DNA of 64,000 nucleotides from Clostridiaceae bacterium. Lineage in GTDB: Bacteria > Bacillota > Clostridia > Saccharofermentanales > Saccharofermentanaceae. The stretch lies in NCBI GenBank assembly GCA_012838315.1, contig DUPM01000136.1, positions 22,994 through 86,993 of the forward strand, written 5' to 3'. Positions 53,825 through 62,501 of this stretch are shown here, one piece after another; the stretch's first letter is position 1; each line of letters starts with the position of its first letter. A program made the translations under genes and the position numbers. Under the pieces are notes generated by a model, which was given only the letters and a program-made list of their open reading frames with translations, had not been told where the DNA came from and searched no databases.

Positions 53825-54913
53825 CTAATCGTCCTCCCCTGCGACACCCATCAATTGATCGGCTTTATCTGCTGAAGCTAAAGCATCAATAATTTCGTCA
53901 ATGTCACCCGCCAGAAAAGAATCCAATTTGTATATTGTCATATTTATTCGATGATCCGATACGCGACCTTGATGGTAATTGTAAGTACGAATACGTTCGG
54001 AACGGTCGCCGGTTCCGACCTGGGCTTTTCGATTCATCGCAACTTGCCCGTGAATTTCTGAATTTTTCAAATCTTGAAGTCGACTCATCAAGAGCGCCAT
54101 TGCCTTATCCTTGTTCTTGTACTGGCTGCGCTGATCTTGACACTGGACGACAAGCCCTGTCGGAATATGTGTGATACGAATTGCCGAGTCGGTTGTGTTG
54201 ACGTGCTGTCCGCCGGCACCGGATGCTCTAAATGTATCTATGCGCAAATCACCGGGCTGAATGTCCACTTCGACAGCCTCAGCCTCGGGAAGAACCGCAA
54301 CCGTCACCGTAGAGGTATGGATTCTTCCGGATGATTCCGTGACCGGGACACGCTGTACGCGATGAACACCCCTCTCATACTTGAATCGACTATAGGCACC
54401 TGCACCTTCAATCGAAAAAATGATTTCCTTATATCCGCCAAGCCCGGTCGGACTACTGTCAATTTGCTCTACTGTCCATCCGCGACCTTGAGCGTAAGCC
54501 GAATACATGCCAAAAAGCACACTGCAGAAAAGAGCGGCCTCGTCTCCGCCGGCACCTGCACGAATCTCAATGATGACCGACTTCTGATCATTCGGATCCT
54601 TAGGTGACGTCAGTTCCCTAAGTTTCTCAAGCTCTGATTCGATGCTCGCGTCGAGCAATTTTATCTCTTCGCGCGCCATCGTGCGCATCTCTTCGTCGCC
54701 GGCCATATCAAACATCTCTTGCGTTTGCTCTAGCTCCGACTCTAGGCGCTCGACCTCGTTAATTGCTCCGACAATCGGTTCGAGTTCAGTCAATTCTTTA
54801 TTTAGCTTCTGATATCGACTCGGGTCCGAAAAAACAGCCGGATCGGCCAATGTCGAGATGATTTCATCATATCGATGTCTGATGTCATTCAGTTTGTTAT
54901 CAAGGAGACTCAT
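53825..54913 (-). CDS. prfA: Peptide chain release factor 1
   Basis: 362 residues. The GGQ of the peptidyl-tRNA hydrolysis loop is in RASGAGGQHVNTTDSA near residue 232. The codon-recognition segment and the C-terminal DHRINMTIYKLD are typical of RF1. Release at UAA/UAG. prmC, the methyltransferase that modifies its GGQ glutamine, is 3 kb away in this window. ATG at 54913 has a weak AGGT site. Confidence 0.97.
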   Translation of the reverse strand: MSLLDNKLNDIRHRYDEIISTLADPAVFSDPSRYQKLNKELTELEPIVGAINEVERLESELEQTQEMFDMAGDEEMRTMAREEIKLLDASIESELEKLRELTSPKDPNDQKSVIIEIRAGAGGDEAALFCSVLFGMYSAYAQGRGWTVEQIDSSPTGLGGYKEIIFSIEGAGAYSRFKYERGVHRVQRVPVTESSGRIHTSTVTVAVLPEAEAVEVDIQPGDLRIDTFRASGAGGQHVNTTDSAIRITHIPTGLVVQCQDQRSQYKNKDKAMALLMSRLQDLKNSEIHGQVAMNRKAQVGTGDRSERIRTYNYHQGRVSDHRINMTIYKLDSFLAGDIDEIIDALASADKADQLMGVAGEDD

Positions 54914-54938
54914 TGTAACCTCACAAATTTTGGTAATT

Positions 54939-54959
54939 TCGTGTTTATATAATACACGA
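54939..54959. repeat. Inverted repeat in the prfA / scaffold intergenic region
   Basis: TCGTGT and ACACGA arms separated by 9 nt, upstream of prfA and between divergent genes. It could be an operator. The 169-nt region holds no other gene. Confidence 0.35.
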
Positions 54960-55002
54960 TTTCACGAATTTGTAGTCTGCTTATAGATAATCTGATATCT
55001 TT

Positions 55003-55011
55003 TGCTATAAT
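55003..55011 (+). promoter_or_regulatory. Extended -10 promoter of the scaffold/GGGtGRT operon
   Basis: TGCTATAAT with no clear -35; it lies about 70 nt before the scaffold start. Confidence 0.5.
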
Positions 55012-55082
55012 AAACGCTGGTGTGAATTTGAGGTTGAAGGCGGTGCCGCCAGACACCGACTTTTTTGAAAGGGGATACATAC

Positions 55083-55775
55083 ATGCAAAAAACACACGAA
55101 GTAGAACAAATGACTTGTATCGCAAGAGGACCGAATCACGGTCCGGCTCCGATTCCGGAAGAAGGCAAGTGGGTTCAGGCCCGCGAAGTCAAGGATATTT
55201 CCGGTTTTACACACGGCGTCGGCTGGTGTGCGCCTCAGCAGGGAACCTGTAAGTTATCTTTGAATATCAAAGACGGCATTATTCAGGAGGCTTTAATCGA
55301 GACACTCGGTTGTACCGGTATGACGCACTCCGCCGCGATGGCTGGAGAAATTCTCCCGGGCAAGACAATACTCGAAGCGCTAAACACCGACCTCGTTTGC
55401 GACGCGATTAACACAGCGATGCGCGAGCTCTTCCTCCAGATCGTTTACGGTCGTTCCCAATCCGCATTTTCCGAGGGCGGTCTGCCGATTGGTTCTTCTC
55501 TTGAGGATCTCGGTAAAGGACTTCGCTCCACAACGGCAACTATCTTCTCAACCGTTGAAAAGGGACCTCGTTATCTCGAGTTGACCGAAGGTTATGTTAC
55601 CTCTTTGGCTCTCGACAAGGACAACCAGATCATCGGCTATCAATTCTTGAAACTCGGGCCGATGCTTGAGCAAATCAAGAAGGGCAACGATGCCAACGAA
55701 GCCTATCAGAAGAATCTCGGTACTTACGGTCGTTATGCAGACGCAGTCCGCTATATCGATCCGAGACACGAATAA
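55083..55775 (+). CDS. Iron-sulfur cluster assembly scaffold-like protein (NifU/IscU-related)
   Basis: 230 residues in the family annotated as iron-sulfur cluster assembly scaffold protein that pairs with GGGtGRT proteins. Cysteines at 49 (VGWCAPQQGTC, with Cys56), 77 (TLGCTGMTHSAAMAG) and 106 (LVCDAI) fit a NifU_N-like cluster site. The N-terminus (MTCIARGPNHGPAPIP) is extra to IscU. ATG at 55083 has AAAGGGG upstream. The partner gene follows 18 nt later. No cysteine desulfurase is adjacent, so where the sulfur comes from is open. Confidence 0.85.
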   Translation: MQKTHEVEQMTCIARGPNHGPAPIPEEGKWVQAREVKDISGFTHGVGWCAPQQGTCKLSLNIKDGIIQEALIETLGCTGMTHSAAMAGEILPGKTILEALNTDLVCDAINTAMRELFLQIVYGRSQSAFSEGGLPIGSSLEDLGKGLRSTTATIFSTVEKGPRYLELTEGYVTSLALDKDNQIIGYQFLKLGPMLEQIKKGNDANEAYQKNLGTYGRYADAVRYIDPRHE

Positions 55776-55793
55776 GTGTGGGAGGAGAATAAT

Positions 55794-56789
55794 ATGCCAC
55801 TTTTTGAAAGTTATGACAGAAGAATCGCACAGATTAATGCGACATTAAGCGCTCACGGTATTGCGTCCATTGAGGAAGCCAAAGCAATTTGTGACGCTAA
55901 GGGTATTGACCCTTATACCATCACTAAGGAGACACAGCCAATCGCTTTCGAGAATGCGTGTTGGGCGTATGTTGTTGGTGCTGCTATCGCAATCAAGAAA
56001 GAGATTAAGGTTGCCTCAGAAGCCGCCGAAGCCATCGGCATCGGTCTTCAAGCTTTCTGCATCCCGGGTTCTGTTGCTGCTGACCGCAAGGTCGGTATTG
56101 GACACGGCAATCTCGCCGCCATGCTCCTTCGCGAAGAGACCAAGTGCTTTGCGTTTGTCGCAGGCCACGAGTCTTTCGCCGCTGCTGAGGGCGCCATCAA
56201 GATTGCACAATCCGCCAACCAAGTTCGTACTGATCCCCTCCGTGTCATCTTGAACGGTTTGGGTAAGGATGCCGCATTCATCATCTCGAGAATTAACGGC
56301 TTTACCTATGTAAAAACTCAGTTTGATTACGCGACTGGTAAGGTTGCTGTTGTCAGCGAAACTGCATATTCAGAAGGCGATCGTGCAAAAGTTCGTTGCT
56401 ACGGCGCAGACGATGTCCGCGAAGGTGTCGCCATCATGCACCTAGAGGGCGTTGATGTTTCCATCACCGGAAACTCGACAAACCCCACCCGTTTCCAACA
56501 CCCGGTTGCAGGTACCTACAAGAAGGAATGTATCGAGCTCGGCAAGAAGTTCTTCTCTGTCGCTTCAGGCGGCGGTACCGGTCGTACATTACACCCGGAT
56601 AATATGGCTGCTGGTCCTGCTTCTTACGGCATGACCGATACCATGGGCCGCATGCACTCCGATGCACAGTTCGCAGGATCTTCCTCCGTCCCGGCACACG
56701 TCGAGATGATGGGCTTCCTAGGCATGGGTAACAACCCGATGGTCGGTGCGACCGTCGCAGTTGCCGTTGCTGTCGAACAAGCCGGTTGA
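55794..56789 (+). CDS. GGGtGRT protein, function unknown
   Basis: 331 residues with the family signature GGGTGRT (259-265) in VASGGGTGRTLHPDN, and the conserved segments YDRRIAQINATLSAHGI at the start and SSVPAHVEMMGFLGMGNNPMVGATVAV at the end. It has several conserved cysteines (56, 89, 118) and many small residues. It is always found with the Fe-S scaffold gene, as here, in anaerobes, but I know of no assigned activity. ATG has GGAGGAG upstream; a strong terminator follows. Confidence 0.9.
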   Translation: MPLFESYDRRIAQINATLSAHGIASIEEAKAICDAKGIDPYTITKETQPIAFENACWAYVVGAAIAIKKEIKVASEAAEAIGIGLQAFCIPGSVAADRKVGIGHGNLAAMLLREETKCFAFVAGHESFAAAEGAIKIAQSANQVRTDPLRVILNGLGKDAAFIISRINGFTYVKTQFDYATGKVAVVSETAYSEGDRAKVRCYGADDVREGVAIMHLEGVDVSITGNSTNPTRFQHPVAGTYKKECIELGKKFFSVASGGGTGRTLHPDNMAAGPASYGMTDTMGRMHSDAQFAGSSSVPAHVEMMGFLGMGNNPMVGATVAVAVAVEQAG

Positions 56790-56809
56790 TCATCTGCTTC
56801 CCAATAAAC

Positions 56810-56845
56810 AAAAACCGCTGCGTCACTTTTCGCAGCGGTTTTTTT
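56810..56845. terminator. Bidirectional terminator after the GGGtGRT operon
   Basis: Stem AAAAACCGCTGCG/CGCAGCGGTTTTT with an 8-nt loop and seven T on the plus strand. The A-rich left arm gives a T run on the minus strand too, serving the converging DUF1836 gene. Confidence 0.88.
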
Positions 56846-56864
56846 GTTCCAACCTGAGTAAAAA

Positions 56865-57494
56865 TTATTTGCCTATTGAATCAATTAATTTCTGTGCCAT
56901 CATAACGCGCACTCGCGCTTCGAGAGAAAGACGAAGAGCGATATCTGCCATCAGCCGTCGCCGGTCCATCGCTAAAACGCCACCTGCATCTGATGCGTTC
57001 TTGAGTGGCTCAAGCTCTGCAAGAACCTGGCGTCGAACATCTATAAATGCCTCATCTTGAATCCGAAGATAAAGCTCGTACAGCTCTTCCTCACTGCTGC
57101 CCTGAAGCGCAGCATCCGTCAGCGTGCCTAAATCCGAGATGGAGACCACCGGTTTCAACGCACAGACTAATGAAATCAAAGCCAAGTGATCCGGTGTGTA
57201 TTTTTTATCAACAGGACGCGGTAGCACCCCATCCTTTGTGTAATTATTTATCATTGCCTTAGTCAAAATCTTGTCATCATCGGATCTTTTGTAAAAGCTT
57301 AATTGCCGATCCATAAGCGTTAACACCTGATCCATATACAGCCCAATGTCCGGAAGTTTATCCCAATCCGGTAACGCGGTATGATCAAGCTCACGCAGCC
57401 ACCTGTCGATGTCGCTCACGCGATCTTCCGATACCGGCACATTTTTTTTGGGAGACTGAATATTTTGAATCACAGGTGCATCATTCTTCGGCAT
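56865..57494 (-). CDS. DUF1836 protein with MerR-like helix-turn-helix
   Basis: 209 residues. The core (LTKAMINNYTKDGVLPRPVDKKYTPDHLALISLVCALK) is the DUF1836 signature, a MerR-type DNA-binding helix-turn-helix. The first 40 residues are a polar tail. A regulatory role is likely but no target is known. The gene is convergent to the GGGtGRT operon. Confidence 0.8.
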   Translation of the reverse strand: MPKNDAPVIQNIQSPKKNVPVSEDRVSDIDRWLRELDHTALPDWDKLPDIGLYMDQVLTLMDRQLSFYKRSDDDKILTKAMINNYTKDGVLPRPVDKKYTPDHLALISLVCALKPVVSISDLGTLTDAALQGSSEEELYELYLRIQDEAFIDVRRQVLAELEPLKNASDAGGVLAMDRRRLMADIALRLSLEARVRVMMAQKLIDSIGK

Positions 57495-57598
57495 ACAGAC
57501 CTCCGGCTCACTTTCAAATTATATTCATTATATCGAATAAACTTCACAAATTGCTACATATTACCGGTCGAGTAAATCAAAGATATTTTCAACCGCGC

Positions 57599-57823
57599 TC
57601 AATCCTTTATTTGTTCTGTGTCTTCTTTTTTATCAACCGCTTTGCACGATTTTTCAAGAGCACTTCGTTTAAGGACCATTCGGCGGCCACAAGTTTGGCA
57701 TCGCATGGTCACATCTCCGGCGACGCGTATGAGTGTCCACTTCGTTCCCCCGCAAGGATGTTGTTTTCGCAGTGTCACCATATCCCCGGCTTCAAAAGGA
57801 TAAAGAAAAAAAGAAGCGTTCAT
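57599..57823 (-). CDS. DUF951 family small protein
   Basis: 74 residues. DMVTLRKQHPCGGTKWTLIRVAGDVTMRCQTCGRRMVLKR matches DUF951, with a CG and C-x-x-C that could bind zinc. Found widely in Bacillota next to translation or chromosome genes; function unknown. It follows prmC by 26 nt, suggesting an operon with prmC and DUF1385. Confidence 0.85.
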   Translation of the reverse strand: MNASFFLYPFEAGDMVTLRKQHPCGGTKWTLIRVAGDVTMRCQTCGRRMVLKRSALEKSCKAVDKKEDTEQIKD

Positions 57824-57849
57824 TTCCTGTGTCCCCCGCTACCATTACA

Positions 57850-58809
57850 CTAAGATAGAATTCCTCGAAAACGACCGAGTGTTACGCGATCATTCCCGCC
57901 AAAATCCTTTAGACAAACCACATCCGAAAACCCAGCACTCTGCATCAGCTCGGATATCGCCCCTCGTTGGTCAAATCCATGTTCAAACGCCAATATGCCA
58001 TTTTGAGATAAATACTTAGGGGACATATCCAGTATTCTTCTGTAAATCTGAAGTCCGTCGCTCCCCCCTCTAAGCGCAAGTGCCGGCTCATGAATTCTAA
58101 CTTCCGGCATTGTATCTTCAAACGCAGCATCCGTAATATATGGCGGATTGGAGACAATAAATGCCGCCTTGCCGTATGTTGTAAGGAAGTATTCTTGTTC
58201 CGGAAACAAATCGCACATCTCTAATGCGATTCGATCCGGCTCCGAAGCCTCCTCAATATTCCTTCGCGCATACTGTGCTGCCTCTTCAGATATCTCCGTC
58301 AATACCATTTGGTATGAGAGAAGATATCGACTGAGAATATTCGCAATAGAAATACCAATGCAACCGCTACCGGTGCAAAGATCTAAGAGAACCAGATGGT
58401 CGACATTCGCATCGACTTTGAGTGCAGATATGTCTTCATAACGTCCGGCCAAAAAACTATCGTCAACCCCCAACGAATAGAGCGATGCACCAACAAGAAT
58501 TTCACTATCCGGTCGAGGAACCAACACGCCCGGACCGACAAAAAAACGATCCCGATAAAAAAAGACCTCTCCCAACAAATACGCTAAAGGTTCTCGCCTG
58601 ATTCGTCCGCTGATAACCCGCTCAAAACGACTTAGTACATCTTCTGACAATGCTTCTGATAATTCAATTTCTTTGTCAAAATGAATAGTCGAGCGTGCTT
58701 TTTCGTTAAGGATGGAGATGATATATAAGAGCTCATCCTCGGGATACTCAATGCCCGCAGACTCGAGCCGTCTGACTTGCTCGGCCTTCCACTCAACCCA
58801 CTTTACCAC
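57850..58809 (-). CDS. prmC: Peptide chain release factor N5-glutamine methyltransferase
   Basis: Methylates the GGQ glutamine of RF1/RF2. 319 residues, a little longer than usual. An N-terminal helical domain with EPLAYLLGEVFFYRDRFFV and VLVPRPDSE is followed by the methyltransferase with DLCTGSGCIGISIA and the catalytic NPPYIT. It starts with GTG 58809, 7 nt inside DUF1385, with GAGGAA upstream, so it is translationally coupled. The DUF1385-prmC-prfA order of Bacillota is split here: prfA lies 3 kb away. Confidence 0.94.
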   Translation of the reverse strand: MVKWVEWKAEQVRRLESAGIEYPEDELLYIISILNEKARSTIHFDKEIELSEALSEDVLSRFERVISGRIRREPLAYLLGEVFFYRDRFFVGPGVLVPRPDSEILVGASLYSLGVDDSFLAGRYEDISALKVDANVDHLVLLDLCTGSGCIGISIANILSRYLLSYQMVLTEISEEAAQYARRNIEEASEPDRIALEMCDLFPEQEYFLTTYGKAAFIVSNPPYITDAAFEDTMPEVRIHEPALALRGGSDGLQIYRRILDMSPKYLSQNGILAFEHGFDQRGAISELMQSAGFSDVVCLKDFGGNDRVTLGRFRGILS

Positions 58810-60026
58810 CGATCTTCCTCAGCATTCTCCGGTAAGACAGCCTGCATCGCGGCGATAGCAACCTCGATCATACGATCGTCCGGCTCACGGGTCGTGAATC
58901 GCTGCATCCACATACCGGGCTTAGAAATCAAGCGACCCACGAACGAATTCTCATGGCGTCCTGCCAGTCGTAAAATCTCGTATGAGATGCCGCCGACAAG
59001 AGGTACAAGAGCCAATCGAACCATAAGATTAATCCACCAAATGTTTGCACCCAGCCATTGAATCAGAAACACACTGGCAACACTAAAGACAAGAATTGAT
59101 ATCACAACAACAATAAACATAAAGGCCGTACCGCAACGCGGATGTGCCTTGGAGTGCTTCTTGATATTTTCTACCGTCAAAGGTTCACCGGCTTCATAGC
59201 ACGCAATCGTCTTGTGCTCTGCGCCGTGATACATCCACACCCTTGCGATATCCTTGATTCTCGAGGTAATCGCCAAATACGATAAGAAAATGACAATGCG
59301 AAGAACACCCTCTAATACATTCAGCCCGACGGTCAGCCCAATCGCATCCGCTCGATCCGGATTGACAAAGCCCTCAATGATATCGACAATCAGACGAGGC
59401 AACAAGATAAACAAAATCACGCTGAACATAATGCCGAGAACAGCCGAGATGACAATCATCACATTAATATGTCGATCAAGAAACTGATCGAGACGGCTTT
59501 TGGGCTTCTTATCTTGCTTAATATCTGCTGTTGCGTCACCGGTCTGAGCAGCCATCCGCGCTTCATCAGCCTGATTAGCGCCCTCTGACGAATCGGCGGG
59601 ATCCGAAGAAATATCAGACACCTCGATTGTCGATTGCGCTTCATATAATTCCGAAATCTCCGGAACGACATTCTCGGCTGCTTCGACCTCCGCCTCTTCC
59701 TTGTCCGCATCGATATCGGAAATTTCGGCCGACTTCATCAGGGCGCCTGTACCGGTAACAATTTGTCTGAAAAATCGGATGCTTCCACGAATAAAAGGCA
59801 CCTTGTCAAAAAAAACAATTTTACGATCTTGCTTAATCTCTTCGATATAAATCGATCCGTCCGGCTTGCGTATCGCCATTGCGATTTTTCGCGGACCAAA
59901 CATCATCAAGCCTTCAATCAGCGCTTGCCCTCCAATAGTTGTCTTCTTCGATGCCGGACAAACTGAAGACGCTTCACGAGGTACTTCCTTGTCTATATTT
60001 ATTGGCTTCGCCATATCTTCACTCAT
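58803..60026 (-). CDS. DUF1385 (YqhQ-like) membrane protein
   Basis: 407 residues. GGQALIEGLMMFGPRKIAMAIRKPDGSIYIE is the DUF1385 signature. An acidic insert (about 105-165) precedes four to five helices in 185-370, and the region with YHGAEHKTIACYEAGEPLTVEN is conserved. Function unknown; usually next to prmC and prfA. ATG 60026 has AAAGGAG upstream. Confidence 0.88.
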   Translation of the reverse strand: MSEDMAKPINIDKEVPREASSVCPASKKTTIGGQALIEGLMMFGPRKIAMAIRKPDGSIYIEEIKQDRKIVFFDKVPFIRGSIRFFRQIVTGTGALMKSAEISDIDADKEEAEVEAAENVVPEISELYEAQSTIEVSDISSDPADSSEGANQADEARMAAQTGDATADIKQDKKPKSRLDQFLDRHINVMIVISAVLGIMFSVILFILLPRLIVDIIEGFVNPDRADAIGLTVGLNVLEGVLRIVIFLSYLAITSRIKDIARVWMYHGAEHKTIACYEAGEPLTVENIKKHSKAHPRCGTAFMFIVVVISILVFSVASVFLIQWLGANIWWINLMVRLALVPLVGGISYEILRLAGRHENSFVGRLISKPGMWMQRFTTREPDDRMIEVAIAAMQAVLPENAEEDRW

Positions 60027-60173
60027 AATTAGTCTCCTTTATTGAGAACGCTACCCCACATTTTAACAGAATATCGGACAAATAGGAAAACCTCGGAATA
60101 AATCTGCCACCTTGACTTGTCATGATTTACCCGCGACATGAACAATGCGAAAAGAACACACCGATTTCATGCA

Positions 60174-61379
60174 TCAAATCGAATCTTCCAATTCCGGAAA
60201 TGGAGCAATTGCTCGATCCAAAATACCATTCACATATGCAATCAATACGCCATAATTCGTCATCGGGACGCGCCTTTGCCTTGAAAGATCCGCACGAAAA
60301 TGCATTTCTTTTTGATTGAGCATGCAACCACCACAATGAATAATCAAATCATACACATCAATGCGTTTGGGAAAAGACGCGCCGGATGCCCACTCGAGCA
60401 AAACACCATCACCAGAGAATTCCCGTATCCATTTGGGAATTTTCACCGTTGCGATGTCATCCATCTGCTTGTGGTGAGTGCAGGCCTCAACGATCAAAAC
60501 TCGGCTCCCCTGAGATATTCGCTCTAATTGACGAACACCGGCAATCATTTCTTTGAGATCTGACTTTTGTCGCGCGAAAAGGATTGAAAACGAGGTTAAC
60601 GGTACGCCCATCGGAATGCGCTTAACAACATATTCAAAAGCTTGTGAGTCCGTAATAACGATCGCCGGCGGCTCTTTAAGTATAGACAGTGTGTGCTCAA
60701 TCTCTGTTTCGCGAGTCACAATGGGAATAGCACCCATGTCCAAAATATCTCGAATCGTCTGCTGTTGCGGAAGAATCAACCGCCCTTTAGGCGCGGCAGA
60801 ATCAATCGGAGTCACTAGAACAGCTGTCTCAAGCGGCCTCAGAACATCTTTTACCAGTGACGGCGGATCGGACAATCGACCGGACGTATCAATAATTCTC
60901 TGCTTCAACTGTGCCATTCCCTCATGGTTTTTCGCGCTAACAATCACCGGCGAAAACAGCAGTGTGGAATCATCGACAACGGTGCCCTTGTCCGACTTAT
61001 TGACGACAATTGAAAATGGAACTTTGCGCTCCCTAATTTCGTCAATGAGTGCCTGTTCAAGTGTCGTTACACCATGCTCATCTGTGACGACAAGAACATA
61101 ATCGGTCCGCCTTAATACCTCTCTGGATTTTTCAACCCGCATTGTCCCTAATTCACCATCATCATCCAGGCCGGCCGTATCGACAAACACCACCGGTCCA
61201 ATCGGTAACAGCTCCATCGTTTTGGAAACCGGATCGGTTGTAGTACCTGGCACATCTGAAACCACGGACGTGCTTTGCCCGGTCAACGCATTGACAAGCG
61301 AAGATTTACCAACATTTCTTCGCCCGAAAATGCCGATAACAAAGCGCTTGGAAATCGGGGTATTGTTCAAATCTTGCAT
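60174..61379 (-). CDS. hydF: [FeFe]-hydrogenase H-cluster maturation GTPase HydF
   Basis: 401 residues: an N-terminal GTPase with GRRNVGKSS (19-27), DTAGLDDDGELG and NKSDK; a dimerisation domain; and the C-terminal [4Fe-4S] site with CTHH and HCGGCMLN. HydF carries the di-iron precursor and delivers it to the hydrogenase. I start at ATG 61379 with AGAGGT upstream. It is the last gene of hydG-hydE-hydF. Confidence 0.96.
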   Translation of the reverse strand: MQDLNNTPISKRFVIGIFGRRNVGKSSLVNALTGQSTSVVSDVPGTTTDPVSKTMELLPIGPVVFVDTAGLDDDGELGTMRVEKSREVLRRTDYVLVVTDEHGVTTLEQALIDEIRERKVPFSIVVNKSDKGTVVDDSTLLFSPVIVSAKNHEGMAQLKQRIIDTSGRLSDPPSLVKDVLRPLETAVLVTPIDSAAPKGRLILPQQQTIRDILDMGAIPIVTRETEIEHTLSILKEPPAIVITDSQAFEYVVKRIPMGVPLTSFSILFARQKSDLKEMIAGVRQLERISQGSRVLIVEACTHHKQMDDIATVKIPKWIREFSGDGVLLEWASGASFPKRIDVYDLIIHCGGCMLNQKEMHFRADLSRQRRVPMTNYGVLIAYVNGILDRAIAPFPELEDSI

Positions 61380-61423
61380 GTGGTACCTCTCTAGCATTTA
61401 TTTTGATTTTGAATTATTTGAGG

Positions 61424-62485
61424 CTAGTCGCGGAAATCAAAGTGATCTCCACGTGACATCTCCGCCCGCAAACCCTCTGTGAGAATCTGCGCTTTTATCT
61501 GCACTACATTTTCTGCAGCTTCCGATAGCGAAGATAGTTTGCCATCATAGATAGCATATGAATCACGATATTTTTGCGGCGTCAGGCAAGGCATCATGAC
61601 ATTTGCCCCGGCGCGAAAAGCATCTGTGCGATATTTAATATCACAGGACGCCAACGCTGTAGTCACCGGGAGCATCACTTTGGGTAGCATCAACCGACAC
61701 AGCGCTGTCAGAACCAGAGTATCTTCGGCAGAACCCTGAGGAAACCGAGAAAATATTGTATCTTGATGCGGCCGAAAGGGGCCCATACCAACCATATGTG
61801 GGGCCAACGATCTCAAAAACAGAAAGTCTTCTGTCAGCGTATCTACGTTTTGAAACGGAGACCCGACCATAAAACCGGCACCAATCTGATATCCGATTTG
61901 CTTCATCGACTCAAGACTCTCTTTACGCAAAGAAAAGTGTTGGCTGGCATCATGAAGTTTCGCAAAATGATTTTCGTCCGCTGTCTCATGCCTCAATAAA
62001 AATCGGTCAGCACCCGCCCGAAACAGCTCCAAATACAACACCGGATCCAGCACGCCAACACTTAATGTCACCGCAATGTTAGGAAATTGCCTTTTCGATT
62101 CAGAAACAATTTCAGTCAGTCGCCCCGAAAAATAGTAGGGATCTTCACCACTTTGTAAAACAAAACTGCGAAAGCCCAACTTATAACCCTCTTCAATCGT
62201 TTCAAGAATCTCCTGAGCGGACATCCGATAACGAACCGCATTGCGATTGGTTGAACATAATCCACAATAAAAGCAATCGTTTCGACAAAAACTACTGAAC
62301 TCGATTAACCCTCTCAAAAATACCCTCGGGCCGTCATTCACGTCGCGAATGTGCCTTGCCGCTGAATAAAGTTTATCTTTATCTTCCTTAGAAGCCTCGT
62401 TTAGGTAAAAGTTAATTAGTGCCTTCATCTCAATTTTATCAGCGCACAACATCGTCGATTCACACGGAACTTCTTCAAATCGCAT
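61424..62485 (-). CDS. hydE: [FeFe]-hydrogenase maturation radical SAM enzyme HydE
   Basis: 353 residues. The radical SAM motif is Cys 67/71/74 in FCRNDCFYCGL, and RYRMSAQEILETIEEGYKLG and LQSGEDPYY follow. HydE makes part of the H-cluster dithiomethylamine/iron precursor. Its start, ATG 62485, lies 17 nt after the hydG stop, with GGGGTG upstream. Confidence 0.95.
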   Translation of the reverse strand: MRFEEVPCESTMLCADKIEMKALINFYLNEASKEDKDKLYSAARHIRDVNDGPRVFLRGLIEFSSFCRNDCFYCGLCSTNRNAVRYRMSAQEILETIEEGYKLGFRSFVLQSGEDPYYFSGRLTEIVSESKRQFPNIAVTLSVGVLDPVLYLELFRAGADRFLLRHETADENHFAKLHDASQHFSLRKESLESMKQIGYQIGAGFMVGSPFQNVDTLTEDFLFLRSLAPHMVGMGPFRPHQDTIFSRFPQGSAEDTLVLTALCRLMLPKVMLPVTTALASCDIKYRTDAFRAGANVMMPCLTPQKYRDSYAIYDGKLSSLSEAAENVVQIKAQILTEGLRAEMSRGDHFDFRD

Positions 62486-62501
62486 GAAATTCACCCCGAG
62501 A

